Of a DNA stretch of 64,000 nt, positions 1-10,805 are shown in pieces. Position 1 is the first letter of the stretch; each line of letters starts with the position of its first letter. The stretch comes from Undaria pinnatifida (taxonomy: Eukaryota > Sar > Phaeophyceae > Laminariales > Alariaceae), in the NCBI GenBank assembly GCA_012845835.1, contig JABAKD010000001.1, positions 9,010,832 to 9,074,831 of the forward strand. Direction: 5' to 3'. The notes below the pieces were generated by a model. That model did no database searches. It had not been told where the DNA came from and worked only from the letters and a program-made list of their open reading frames with translations. Position numbers and translations under genes: made by a program.

Positions 1-300
1 CACATGATTACGGTTCGCGCTTACGCGCTCACGGCCAGCGGGTGTGGTCAGGTCCTGGCCTAACCAAAAGCCTAAGCCCTAACCTAGCCCAAATTATTGG
101 GGGTGGGAGGTGGGATCAGGGTATTAGGCTTTTGCCAATCAACACAGGAGGTGTGGTCTATTGGGGTTGGTCCGACAACGCCTTTCACCCTCAAACCCTC
201 AAACCCCGACAGTAGCTTGCGGCGTGAAAATTTAGTGCGGCAGTTCTAGGATTGGAAGGACATCTCGTCCTACGACAGTAGGACCACTTCTCTCACGTTC
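1..300. repeat. Dispersed direct repeat, copy 1
   Basis: About 280 bases here match 3533-3812 in the same orientation. Shared blocks include AAGCCTAAGCCCTAACCTAG, GGTGTGGTCTATTGGGGTTG and CGCCTTTCACCCTCAAA. Divergence is spread along the length, with small indels, so the duplication is old. No coding sequence is visible. It may be a piece of a larger dispersed element cut by the window edge. Confidence 0.75.
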
Positions 301-411
301 GTACACGATCAACATATAAGTATCGTAACAACCAGACTACTGCTGTAGTACGGAGACATTAATAACCACACGAGACTAAGATTCGTAAAGACCATCATAT
401 ACACCGCCCTG

Positions 412-602
412 AATTCCACAGCTGCCAGATTCTGCTCCCCTCGACACGGGTCATCCTCCGAGTTCCACAGCTGTCAGATGCTGTCCCACTTAATGCGGGG
501 TATTCGCCCTGAATTCCACAGCTGTCAGATTCTGCTCCCCTTAATACGGGTCAGCTTCCGAGTTCCACAGCTGTCAGATGTTGTCCCCCTTGGTGCGGGG
601 TA
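412..602. repeat. Tandem repeat, about 50-bp units, two-unit higher order
   Basis: Four units start near 412, 460, 512 and 560. Each begins GARTTCCACAGCTGTCAGAT and ends with a CGGG-containing tail. Units 1 and 3 resemble each other, as do units 2 and 4, giving a roughly 100-bp higher-order period. The core TTCCACAGCTGTCAGATT also occurs inverted in the tandem blocks near 20306 and 21288, which ties this array to that repeat family. Confidence 0.8.
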
Positions 603-1065
603 CATTTATATAGTCTCCGTGAGCAGAATCATTACACGCTGAACGTCTTCCGAAAAATAGTCCCGTTGACCCTGGCACTACGCTATGTATCGTCTTCAGG
701 GAAATCTCCGACCTGTATGGGGTATCCGGCGTCGCCGGTGGTTCAATATCAAGCCGCGTAAATATTGAGGTCGATGTTGTAGGTTTCGATTCCCTCAAGG
801 GGCTGTTTCTTAGAAATTGTTAGACCGAAACAAAGCGCGGTAGCGAGTTGACGAAATTCGACGCAAATAGACGACGGGCATAAAAAAGCTGAATAGCGGG
901 AATGCTGAACCCCATACGCGATAAAAAAAGAATAAAAGGCATTTACCAGGGGAGGGGAAGAAGGGAAAACACCTTTGACCACCCCGGCTAGTCCCGAGGG
1001 TCGCTGCTGAGCGTAGAAACGTAAAAACTCTTCCAGATTGAGCTGGAGAACGAAGAAACAACGAT
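603..1065. other. Intergenic, nothing recognised
   Basis: No supported gene. Short open frames on the minus strand have no visible domain and do not continue as coding sequence. Confidence 0.5.
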
Positions 1066-1154
1066 TAATCCCTTTACAAGTGGAAACCCGTTTTGGGGAC
1101 AAATTTACTCGAAGCTAGTATAGGGAGGGATTTCGGGGCTCTAAAGGGGTTGAA
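1066..1154. mobile_element. Tiny inverted-repeat element, about 90 bp
   Basis: The segment runs from TTAATCCCTTTACAAGTGGA to CTCTAAAGGGGTTGAA, and its ends are imperfect inverted repeats (AACCCCTTTACA type). Related copies lie near 19497-19580 and 34680-34775. All three share GGAAACCC followed by a GGGGACA motif and AGTATAGGGAGGG-like sequence. It is too small to code for anything and is best read as a miniature or fragment element. Confidence 0.6.
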
Positions 1155-1204
1155 CAAAAAAATATCAAAATCCTTCATAACGAACAAACACAGCCGGTAG
1201 CAAT

Positions 1205-1270
1205 CGCGATCAAAGTTCATCACACGCACCTTGCAAAGACGAGTTTCGATGAAATCCTCGACCTCCCAGC
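1205..1270 (-). repeat. CAGCTGTGAGATCGAAGAT-family end fragment
   Basis: The reverse complement matches the conserved terminal motif seen at 20076, 20745, 21068 and 21549, here diverged. Other inverted or direct copies lie near 2828-2900, 4690-4790, 29655-29740, 33616-33720 and 40661-40725. It appears to be the end of a widespread non-autonomous element. Confidence 0.5.
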
Positions 1271-1414
1271 CGAGGAGCTTTGACAAGAAACAGCCCCACA
1301 AGGCGCTCCGCCGAGGTATCATCAACGAAATAAGAACTTCGGGAGTGGAAAATACTAAAAAGGTACTGATTCCGCGAGGAACAAACTTCCTCAACAAAGC
1401 ACAGTTCGACGCGA

Positions 1415-1496
1415 GTCGACGAGGGAAGAAAGTGCACAAGTATTCTCGCGATAGGCGTCGACGAGGGAAGAAAGTGCAGAAGTATTCTCGCGATAG
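1415..1496. repeat. 42-bp tandem duplication
   Basis: Two near-identical copies of 42 bp and 40 bp occur, starting GTCGACGAGGGAAGAAAGTG and ending TATTCTCGCGATAG. They differ at one base within the core. No gene is assigned. Confidence 0.85.
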
Positions 1497-2084
1497 AAGC
1501 GAAGGAGCCCACGGTAGTTGGGAGGGGGGAGAAGAGCCTGCCTAGTGACCCCGCCATCTGAGCTACGTCTACGAACGGAGAAAGAGAAGGAAAAAGTGCG
1601 AAGATGATAGATGGAATGCGCGAAAAAAAAAAGAAAAAAAAAAAGAAGAAACCTGCGAGTAGCCGGGGTAAGTATCATTACTGCTATATCCCATCCCAGA
1701 TTCTCCATCAGAGGGCCGGCACGATTACGGAGGACAACAGCATTCAGAAACCGTGACATACACAAAAACCTACTGGTAGATATTTTTCTGTTTATACTAA
1801 CTATGGTAGGGATGCCCCAACAAGGCGGTATCCCTACATAAGGCGGTATCCCGATATAAGGCGGTCAAACTCGCTTGGCGCGACTGGGCAATCGCACTCA
1901 TAGCCTAGACATGAATAAGGCGGCTTCCCTCAATAAGGCGGTCATATTGCTCTGGTACACCACCGCATTACTGCCCCCCCCTCGCCCCGACTGTATATTT
2001 GGTCGTGATTACTACCAGGTACGTATTGTCCATGTCCCCCCACTAATACTTACACTGCTGTACAGCAGTATCACCCTGTCCGGG
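1497..2084. other. Intergenic with ATAAGGCGGT direct repeats
   Basis: No gene recognised. Several short direct repeats of AAGGCGGTATCCC type lie between about 1819 and 1951, and one more is near 2716. An A-rich run lies at 1624-1650. Confidence 0.5.
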
Positions 2085-2179
2085 AATATAAGCAACATTT
2101 TACTTCAATAATAAATGTAAAAAATGTTGCTTATTGCAACGTTTAACTTCAATTTTAATGTCCAAATGTTGCTTATATT
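2085..2179. mobile_element. Small hairpin element with 16-bp perfect arms
   Basis: AATATAAGCAACATTT at 2085-2100 is the exact reverse complement of 2164-2179. A third copy of the arm core (AAATGTTGCTTA) sits inside near 2122. The segment is AT-rich and non-coding, which suggests a very small MITE or a cruciform-forming repeat. Confidence 0.7.
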
Positions 2180-2389
2180 TCCACAGAGTGTTATGTTGTA
2201 ATGTAATGATTAGTCGTGTTGTGCGAGTTGGCTGGACCTGACGGCTAGTAAATACCATTCGTACTCGTTACTTAAATTGCGAAGTAAACCAAACTAGCTG
2301 ATTTAGTAATAATCGTCTGTGTGGCTCTGTGCGTCCTGCCGTCGACGCCAAAGTCGGGCTGTGCCCCCATTAATAGCAGGTTATCTTCA

Positions 2390-2601
2390 GGGCTTTTCAC
2401 GGGTCATGACCCGACCCGCGGGCCAGGTTAGGATGTTTTCCTATTTTCGAGGGTCGAGTCGGGTCGGGTCAAAAGGTGTTCGAAACCTCACGGGTCGGGT
2501 CAGGTCAGCTAGCTCAGGAGGGTTTCAGATATCACGGGTCGGGTCGGGTCAGAGCTGACCCGACCCGACCCGCGAAATTTGGTCCCACCCGTGAAAAGCC
2601 C
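2390..2601. mobile_element. GGGTC fold-back element
   Basis: The outer arms GGGCTTTTCACGGGT (2390-2404) and ACCCGTGAAAAGCCC (2587-2601) are perfect inverted repeats. The interior is made of CGGGT/ACCCG pentamers. It contains a perfect palindrome with 18-bp arms (2535-2552 and 2555-2572) around a 2-base centre. This is the architecture of a non-autonomous fold-back element built on a pentanucleotide satellite. Confidence 0.75.
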
Positions 2602-3532
2602 CGGTTATATCTTGTGTGGTTGTGGTGTGGAGGACACACTGAGGTGGGTCGGCACCTCGGGTTGGCACGGATCGGAGTCTGGGGGACCACTGGTGACCTT
2701 GGAACTTGTGCGTAATAAGGCGGTGCCATCTGGGGGAAGTGGATCCGGTATCCACATCTAGGCCCTAATATAATACCAGGTACACGTTTGCATTGCTGTA
2801 TTTATATTGAATGTTTCAACTACGTCAGCTGTGAGTTCGACCATCCTTCTTTTGCAAGCTGCGTGATACTCCGCTCACATTGCTTTATTATTGATCAAGC
2901 GTCTTACACATTTTTGACCCGGACTGGTAGCATTTACGTATATTTACCAACAAAACAGAACACACGTCGAATCCCAAACGCGCCAAATGAAAAAAAATCA
3001 AAGAAATGTCATAGAACTAACATAACAACACCACCTAAGCCAACAAAAAAACGGTAGTGTACGCGAGCATTTTTTCTTACTATATGACATAAAGAGTGAA
3101 AACCGAGAAATTTCTGGGTTAGGGTTAGGGTAGGGCTACCCTGCTACTGCTGGGACTGTTGCCTGCTCGCACTCCGATGCGACTGCTTGCTACTAGGCTA
3201 GCCGGCTAGGTCGGGAAGATTCCACAAACACCTCCGCAAAGGCGCGGCGGGATTACAATTCCAGACTTCTATTCTAATTCCTATATCGTTTTTTAAAATA
3301 TTGGTGTAGGGAGTCCCGAAAAAACTGGTCGGCGACTTGCTAATGGTTCAGCCAGCGAACTCACAACCCCAACGGCTACCTACGCCTTGGGAGTCACCCG
3401 AGGTGCGCGGCGTTACAATTTGTGTAGGTATTAGCAAATGGTTGGCAACTACGGGTCACAGCTGTGTTACAACAGGAGGGGGCATGGGCGGACCTACTTG
3501 CAATCCTATTAACCGCAGTACAAGCAGCAAGC
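2602..3532. other. Intergenic, with a short telomere-like tract
   Basis: No supported gene. A diverged CAGCTGTGAG-family end lies near 2828-2900. A short GGGTTAGGGTTAGGG tract lies at 3116-3130, with similar tracts near 4306-4322 and 33832-33852. These are interstitial TTAGGG-type stretches, not a telomere. Confidence 0.5.
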
Positions 3533-3812
3533 CACACGAATACGGGTCGCGATGACGCGGTCACGGTTTCCGGGTGGGGATCACTTCCCGCCGCAACCAG
3601 AAGCCTAAGCCCTAACCTAGCCCCAAAATTATAGGGGGTGAGATCAGGGGGTGCGGTGGGATTAGGGTTGGCCAATCGAAAAATAAGGTGTGGTCTATTG
3701 GGGTTGGTCCGAAAACGCCTTTCACCCTCAAAAACCCCAAACCGTGATAATTGCGTTTGGCTTGCACATTATTTAGTGCTGCATTTTTAGGACTGCAAGG
3801 AGGTCTCGTCGT
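3533..3812. repeat. Dispersed direct repeat, copy 2
   Basis: Same orientation as 1-300 and carrying the same blocks in the same order. This copy is followed directly by another local duplication, so the area has been duplicated more than once. Confidence 0.75.
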
Positions 3813-3825
3813 ACAGCAATGCTGC

Positions 3826-4322
3826 TGTGTACGATAGTACGCCCCGACTCGACCTACACGCAGGACGAACCTGCAAAAAGCTTCCTGCAGGAGGTTTGTC
3901 TGTTTGGTCAAGGCTGCCCTCGATCAGTTTCCCGTTTTTTTATTTGTTAAAAGTTACCAAGGCATGCTGCGGAGGGGGGACCCGCGAAACAGCCCCTGCC
4001 AACCTCGAGCTTCCCAAAGGGTTGGGGTCTTACAGGGATTAAGCGAGTTAATGTGAGGAAAAAAAGGGGGTGGTTCTAGGGTTACAGTGTCAAGGGTGCT
4101 GTTGTGTATGGCGTAATGTCCCGACACGACCTAAATGCGGCATGGCCACGCAAAAAACTTCCTGCAGGACGTCTGTCCGATTGATCGAGGCTGCCCTACC
4201 GGCTATTTATAGCTACTTTCGGCCGCCCGTTTTTGTGAAAAGCCACCAAGGAAACCTGCGGAGCCGCGCAACCGCCCCTGTTAACATCGAGCTTCCCAAA
4301 GGATTGGGGTTAGGGTTAGGGT
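3826..4322. repeat. Tandem duplication, about 260-bp period
   Basis: Bases 3826-4040 and about 4090-4312 share ordered blocks: a CGACNCGACCTA motif, a CTTCCTGCAGGA palindrome, GAGGCTGCCCT, a GTTAACATCGAGC/CAACCTCGAGC block and CTTCCCAAAGG. Identity is moderate. The open frames across it have no recognisable domain. The CTTCCTGCAGG block is the best conserved part. Confidence 0.7.
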
Positions 4323-5969
4323 TTTCGCCACTGAAAACGCCTTCCACGCAATCCCAACTAATTCGTCCGCCAAGCGGTTACGCAGTTCGAAGGATAGGGT
4401 CAGGTCTGAGGTCGGGATAGTCTGGGCCGACGTGCAAGATTAAAATTGACCACACGCAACCTAAAGAAATTTTAGATCAGGGCCGTGCTGCATTTAGGGG
4501 CGAGCCGTATGGCGTGTCCCGAGTGTGAAGTTCAACTTGGCCCTGCCCCGAGAGCATGAGCGATGCGTCTCACAAGATAGGCGGGGGCGCGTCGTGTGGG
4601 CTCTCGCTTGCAATTTCACTAAAAACCAACACAACGCGACAGATTACATATAGAGTGGTTACGATGAAATGCCAATTGACTATATTCGGAGAATAAATTG
4701 CGCATCACCCACAGCCTGCAAAGATGAGTTTTGACGAAGTCTTCGACTTCACAGCTGGAGCGTACTTTTAATTTTCTACAAAATATGAACGACTACATTC
4801 AAATCATAAGAACTATCAGAATATGATTGGTTGCGGAGAAGAATGGCATGCGTACTGCTGGTATTGTTGATAGTCTCGAGAGCGTGACCTAGCCCCCGTT
4901 AGGCTGTGCCCAGAGCAGGCATTGAGTAGGACGACGAGTGCACAGCAGAGATATATCATGGCCTAAAATACGTTACGAGGCTAAGGGCCCAGATGAACGA
5001 AGAGCACGGAAGAACGTAAATTGTTTTTTCTTTTTTTTTATTTCATGAAAAATACACGAAAAATCCAACTCTGCTTCTTATCAAGGAACGGCGTGGTGCG
5101 TTCTAGGAAATAAAAAAAAACGCAAAAGGCTCAACGAACACCCGTGGGCAACGGCCGAGGCAAGTGATGGGTCGCGTCCTCCCCGGAGCGCCGCGGTTAG
5201 CGGCAGATTGTTTTTGCCGGCAGCGGCTAGGAGGCTATGGCTCTAGGCGTCTCTTGGATGGGCTGGCGCCACCCCGCCGCCCGACACGGGCAGCAGCGAC
5301 GGGGATGTAGCGGTCGAACTTCTGAGCGAAGTCGTGATGTGGTAGTTGGTCGTGTAACTTTCGAGGTGCAGGGCGATGAAAAACTGGGTTTGCGGCGGTC
5401 TCGATTTTTTTTGAAGCGTCGCCGGCGGTCTACGCTGCGCTAAGGACCTTCGGAGGCCGCGCTGCAGCTGCTCCGGTGGTCCTACCTCTCGCAATGGTGG
5501 CTTCTCGCCTCTCAATCAGCCGGCGGCATGGCACCAATTCGCGTGGCCGGCTTCAGTTACATAGAACATGCCATGTCTAGGTGGAAAAACTCCCCAAATT
5601 GAATTTCGGTTTTCGACTAAATTCGACCGAGAAAGTCTTTTTTCACTTTGTTGAATTTGATTTTTCGTAATGATTCTGAGAATGCCTGCTTGGTGATTCA
5701 TTTTTTGACCAATCAGATACAAATTAAATCAAATTCTCAAGAAAAAAATCGAAATTCGATTCGGCAAGTTCCTCGTTAATTCGGGCCCTAAGGCATAACC
5801 GTAGCTGCCAGGCTATTAGTAGCCGCTTTGAACGCGAAGAGCGAGCCTTTTTCTCTTAGTATTGTTAGAAAATAGAAAGGTCTTGATGCTGTGATGAGAT
5901 TTGCAAACCGGCAGGACTTCTTAACTCCTCAATCGTCTCATGTGGGTGGGAGAAGTGTCGTTCGAGCCG
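4323..5969. other. Intergenic, nothing coding recognised
   Basis: There are no domains in any frame. An inverted CAGCTGTGAG-family end lies near 4690-4790. A/T-rich runs around 5030-5060 and 5600-5760 are low complexity. Confidence 0.5.
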
Positions 5970-6440
5970 GGTGCGATATTCCCATGGGATTTCATGGGAT
6001 GTTCCCGTGGGCCGGGTGCGGTATGTCCCATGGGAAGTCCCATGGGATTTCATAGGGGGTTCCCGTGGGAACAAGTGTCCCCGATGGAATCCCGATAATC
6101 CCATGGGGTCCAATGGTTGGGATCCCATGGGCTTCCCATGGGAAACCAAGGAATGTGGGAAGTCCCACGGGATTCAATGAGATGTTCCCGTGGGAACATC
6201 TGCATCCCATGGGATCCCATTCCATGGGATACCATGTGGGATTCCAAGTGGAGATGAGATCTTATGGAATGTCCCACTGGGCTTCGCATGGGAAAACCAA
6301 AGGATGTGGGACACTCGGTGCAAGGAATCCCACGGGAGATGGGACCCCACGGGATGTCGTGGGAAAACCAGGATGTCCCATAGGATTTCGCATGCCTGAC
6401 AACCAAGAAATGATATAGGACATTTATGGGACATTCGGTG
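5970..6440. repeat. Array of CCCATGGG palindromes
   Basis: For about 450 bases the sequence is a chain of short palindromic words (CCCATGGGA, CCCGTGGGAAC, TCCCATGGGAT) separated by AAGT, TTCA or CAAGG-like spacers. Longer modules recur, such as a GGGAAAACCAAAGGATGTGG type and one with CTTCGCATGGGAAA. Because the words are palindromic, open frames appear on both strands. Those frames are artefacts of the repeat and not genes. Confidence 0.8.
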
Positions 6441-7015
6441 CGGTGGGTGCGATAGAGTTGCCGTGTGAACTGGGACGTTCTTCTTCCTCGGGAACGAGCG
6501 CGTCAGGGCTGCTTTGGCCATGCATGGCAGCAGTAGGGGCAGATATTCATTATTTGTCGCAAATGCCGTCACGACCAACGCCCGAATGGGTACCGTATAT
6601 GACAGTGACAGTGTTGATAGTGTATGACATCCCCCTGGGATGAAATGCTGAGCCGGTTTCCTCCGAAACCAGCGCGGCACGAATTACAGCGGTGGCGGCT
6701 TTGGGAGGATGTCGTCCAGATCTTTCACAGACGCGTCGCTCGGCGTTTAGACTCTACCGGTCGTCGAGAAATCGGCAGAGGAAACTCGTCCGAGGGGGTG
6801 TGCTATGTTCTTGTATTAATTTTTTTCACACACATTTGCTTTCCTGCTTCTGGACAAGCCGTGGTCACAGGTGTCGTCCCTTCTCCCCCTCCGGTTCTTG
6901 CCCTCAATTTTTATCGCGCATACGTAGGGTTCAGCAATCCCATTGCTCGTCGATTTTTCATCTAGTGTTGCTAACTCATGCCCTCGCGCTTTCCGCAAGT
7001 CAATTTGTGCACAAG
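6441..7015. other. Intergenic, nothing recognised
   Basis: The open frames here show no domain and no sign of intron-flanked exons that can be defended. Confidence 0.45.
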
Positions 7016-7125
7016 AAAAAGTCCCCACGAATTTACACGAGTATGCACTCGGGGGGATTCGAACTCACGAAACTGACCTATACCAGGCTCGAGGATAACC
7101 TGATACGCCACCGGGGCGACCGGTA
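7016..7125 (-). other. tRNA-derived SINE-like sequence
   Basis: Read on the minus strand there is an A-box-like TGGCGTATCAGG followed about 40 bases later by a B-box AGTTCGAATCC, the internal RNA polymerase III promoter of tRNAs. A short T run follows downstream. A tRNA T-loop (TTCGAAT) is present, but the T stem has mismatches and the acceptor halves do not pair, so this is not a functional tRNA. A tRNA-derived SINE head or tRNA pseudogene fits best. Confidence 0.45.
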
Positions 7126-7612
7126 TTATGTACACCCGTCACATACGGTAGGGTGGACCGTAACTGGACCAAGTCCGACGTAAGGCTGTTTCCTCATGGC
7201 CGGGGGTTTTGTTAGTGGGTGAGCTTGCGTAAGTCCCACACTACCAGGAGGGACGGATGACTCTCCGGGTGGCTATCTCCACCGCAGCTGATCCCCAGGG
7301 ATCAAGTCGGGTCGACATTCTCACGCTTCCGGACACAACCGCGGCTTGCGCTGCTGGAGTACTAACGGTGACCGCCGGTGGGGACAGCTCGCACTGTCGC
7401 TTACCACGGGAACTGAAGGACACGCCAGCTAGCGCTGGATTGCGAATACAATTGAGTTAATATTGACGCGTCCATGAAAATACATGGACGAGTGGTTTGC
7501 TTTCCCCACCTGCGGAACACCAACTCGTTCAGATAATAAAATATGCTCACGTGTTTGAGGCGCCGGAGGATGAAAAAAAAAGCGGGGGCGGGGGGGGGGG
7601 GGGGCGTCGTCT
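7126..7612. other. Intergenic, short hairpin only
   Basis: No gene. An 8-bp perfect hairpin CGTCCATG/CATGGACG lies at 7469-7490. A G run near 7590-7604 precedes the inverted repeat that follows. Confidence 0.45.
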
Positions 7613-7693
7613 ACTGCTGTACCTGATGCTGTACACGGCTTCCATCGGTTCTGTGTTGTGATCATGCGCAAATTCCGTATCAGGTACAGCAGT
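7613..7693. repeat. Inverted repeat with 15-bp perfect arms
   Basis: ACTGCTGTACCTGAT at 7613-7627 is the exact reverse complement of 7679-7693. The ACTGCTGTAC word recurs in the window (for example 2056, 7740, 33045), often as a palindrome. Confidence 0.7.
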
Positions 7694-7699
7694 CGTATA

Positions 7700-9235
7700 A
7701 TGGCAACACGGCATCAGCACAGCAGCAGCAGCACAGCAGCAGTACTGCTGTATATCTGGTGCCTGGGAAGCAGACTTGCTTTGCGACAACAAGTAGACAT
7801 TCTTTGTGACACGATGAGATGTGAGATGTTATCATAACGCAAAAGAGTGGGATGACGGCAGAGCATATCATAACACCAGCGGTACGGACAGAAAAAAAAA
7901 AGTTCTGTGTACGAGGAGGTGTCCACAAAAAAAAACAGGTTCCAGGTTCCACACTATTTAATAGTAAAAAAGTTGTTCGCGAAACGTATATATACCAGAG
8001 GTACGACCCTTTTACGTATTCCTGTCTGGTATGATGGTAAAGGCATATATAGTTCAGTTTAATTCGCCCTCCTGCACGCGTGGCGACGCTGCTGTGACCC
8101 CTGCCAAGAAACTCCCCGGGAGGTGTCACTGGGCGGTCAGAGGCGACGCAAGTGTTGCTGCTGATGTTGTCGCTGCTGCTGTTCTGCGATGGTTATGCGG
8201 CGTGTTGGTTCACCTAAAAACAAACACATTTGAGCCTTATGTACACAGCAGACGTGGTCCCGTATTTTAGTGCGGGGCCAAGCCAGCCAATAAAATCAGC
8301 ATCAAAGTGATACACCGCACTAACGGGTACGGCACTAAAGTGGGGGCACAAGGTAAGCCTTCTCACAGCACACACCTCGAAGGATGCCTGACTCCGCCAT
8401 GCCCTCCTCCCTGCGGACTCGGCCCCTCCAGGGGTCCTTCTTTCACGGCAGTACTCTCTGCCGTGGGGTGGGGTGGTGGGGTTGATCGGGGAGAGGTGTC
8501 CGGCAAGCTCAACCCCCGTCGTGGGGCCTGCTGGGGAAGCTTCTCCAACAACTGCTACTGCTGCTACTGCCGGGGAGTGATGGCTCTCTTCTTCGGCATT
8601 CCCATCGCTCCTCTTCGTTCCGCCTCGTTGCTCGCAGGCCCAAGACCTCCCCTCCAAGCCCATGCTTCTCCTTCCCGCTGCAGCAGCACTATCTCGCTAC
8701 TTCGAGGACGAGGCCGTCCCTCCCTCGTGGCTGCTGCTGCTGTTGCTGCTGTCAGCTGGGAGGTCAGAGGGGTTACAATAATGACAGTGGACCTTGCCTT
8801 GTTGTGTTGTCCATCATACTCTGGTTCTTTGAAAAGGCATTTAATTTGAGAAAAAAATAGAAAAACAGAGCAATTAAAAAAAGACGAAAAAAGCTGGAAG
8901 TTTGAATTTTTGAAGTTTACGCACAACTGTGTTGCAGGGAACAAACAAAAAAAAATTGAAAAAATAAATGTTTTTTTTCCAAACAAAAATCAAATTACTA
9001 CGTACCAGTCACGGCCGCAGCGCTGCAACGCAGTGCTGCACCTCTGCCTCCTGTTCCTTCTGCTGCTGCCGCCGCCGCCGCCGCCGCTAGTGCTGCTGCT
9101 CTATCGGCCTTGTACGTCGGGCAACACAGCAGTATGGTAGCATGCGGCAGCTTGCGGAGATCCCAGCGGCGACATCCATGCTTCCCGGGTGCGGTGCGGT
9201 GCGGTGCGCGGTGCGGTGCGCGGTACTCGTACCTA
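7700..9235. repeat. CAG/CTG, GCC and GGTGC microsatellite region
   Basis: Trinucleotide tracts lie at about 7702-7750 (CAG), 8155-8190 (CTG), 8733-8753 (CTG) and 9058-9105 (CTG then GCC). A GGTGC pentamer tract lies at about 9187-9233. Open frames of up to 180 codons cross them on both strands with Ala/Ser/Arg-rich low-complexity products. None has a domain, so none is called as a gene. Confidence 0.65.
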
Positions 9236-9840
9236 CTACGTACGGCTGTCTGGCTGCTGTGTGCCCCCCTGTCGGCTCTGTCGGACGGGCAGCTGGTCGA
9301 GCGAGAACATTGATGGCTGCTGCTGCTTGGTGATGCTTTGATCGGGCATGCCGTATGACACGCAAGATAGCACACCCCCTCGGGCAACTTAGAACCCCAA
9401 AGCCGATTTTGTCTGCAACGGCCGGAGCACTCAAGCGCCGAGCGACCGAAAGCCACCACCACAGCAGTTTAGTAGTTTCGTTGCATGTGTTGGCGGGCCC
9501 CATTCCTTAGCCTGTCTGAATTCGTCTCAGGGGGTGGGTGTATTACGTTGCGTGAGGTATGCGGTAGATCTCCCGGGTGCAAGGTACTCGTCACGCGCTT
9601 CGCCCCCTGTGTCCTCTCTGGCTGCAACGTGCTGCTCCGGTCGGCTCTGAGGGGGGCTGCCGGTCGAACGGCCTACCTCACCTACACTGCTATTAATAGA
9701 CGTATTTAAGCCTGACGATATGCCTATATTTTGGGCTCTAAACCAAATTAAGCCCTATCGTGTTTTAAATGTCTAAAAAATAGGTCTATTTTATCGACCT
9801 AACGACCACGGCAGACCACGGTGAGATGTGGATTTTCCCA
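9236..9840. other. Intergenic, nothing recognised
   Basis: No supported feature is visible in either strand. Confidence 0.4.
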
Positions 9841-9880
9841 AAATATGCACTTGGGCACATTTTGGCCCAAGTGCATATTT
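9841..9880. repeat. Perfect 16-bp hairpin, 8-base loop
   Basis: AAATATGCACTTGGGC (9841-9856) and its exact reverse complement (9865-9880) flank the loop ACATTTTG. The loop itself nearly continues the palindrome. It lies upstream of no recognised gene; it may be a structured RNA element or a mini fold-back. Confidence 0.7.
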
Positions 9881-10805
9881 GAAGCAATTTTCCGAGTATT
9901 TTCCAGCAAACAACAGCATTTCAGACGACAAAAGCTCGAGGCAACATCAGACACTGCAGCAGCAGCACAGCACAACACCCACGCAGCAATTGCAACGCTC
10001 AACCTAGCAAGCCGCTTGGTGTATCCCCAACCCGGGTTAATCAACCTGCGTGTACAACACCATCAGGAACGTTGGCGGTGGTCAGAGGCGTCCCACTCTC
10101 GTGGAGCGGCATGCCTCTACGTACTGTTGCTTGAAAAGGAGCCCTTGTTCATTCACAAGGATCGAGCGCGCACACACAACACAACACACCACAAAACAAA
10201 AACAACACAGCACAATACACAGACAACCAGCACACCAACAGCCAACCCAACTACAGCACAACTAGACGGTGGAAAACGCCCGCGAGACTCCTCCTACCCT
10301 GGCGTTCTCTGCGGTCAGAGAACTGGGACTCTGACATAGTTCGTCGCGCGCTCGTGCTTCTGCTCTCTCGTCCTGAGAGGCTGTAATTTTTCGATGACAC
10401 ATTTTTTTTGTTTGGTTTTTGTGCCCGACGTAGCGCATGGCCGGAGCTGCTGCAGTTTACAACCCTGTTGCCTCTTTCCCGCGGATGCCTACATTTCGAG
10501 GGTGGAAATTGAACCGGGTTGAGGGCCAGTCCTGCTGTGCTGCTGTACTGACTGCCACACTGAGGCACACCGAAGGCGGCAGACGCCTGCGAGGTATCCT
10601 ACATAATATGAAGCGAGTATGGAGTACGAAGCACTCAATGTTTTAGCCAGGCACCAGTTATTTGTTTTGGCCGTTTGTTCAAGCTCGCACAGCATGGGCA
10701 GGGGAGGGTCTTTCTCGAAGTTTCCACCCACTCATGTGCTGACTGATGACATAAATCCTCGTCTTGCCATCTGCGTCTGGAGTAGTGCAGAAATATCGTA
10801 GTCTA
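9881..10805. other. Intergenic, CA-rich tract
   Basis: An A/C-rich low-complexity tract (CAACACA type) spans about 10170-10262. The 172-codon frame at 9821-10339 runs through the hairpin and this tract and is not credible as a gene. Confidence 0.5.

Noticed and set aside
3116-4322. Telomere or subtelomere at the window start
   Set aside because: Only two or three TTAGGG-like units occur at each place and they are interrupted; similar tracts lie at 33832. Too little for a telomere.
5971-6680. Several open frames of 69-168 codons on both strands
   Set aside because: They come from the palindromic CCCATGGG array, which reads open in many phases on both strands.
7016-7125. Functional tRNA gene
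   Set aside because: The acceptor halves do not pair, the T stem has mismatches and no standard 7-base anticodon loop is framed by a 5-bp stem.
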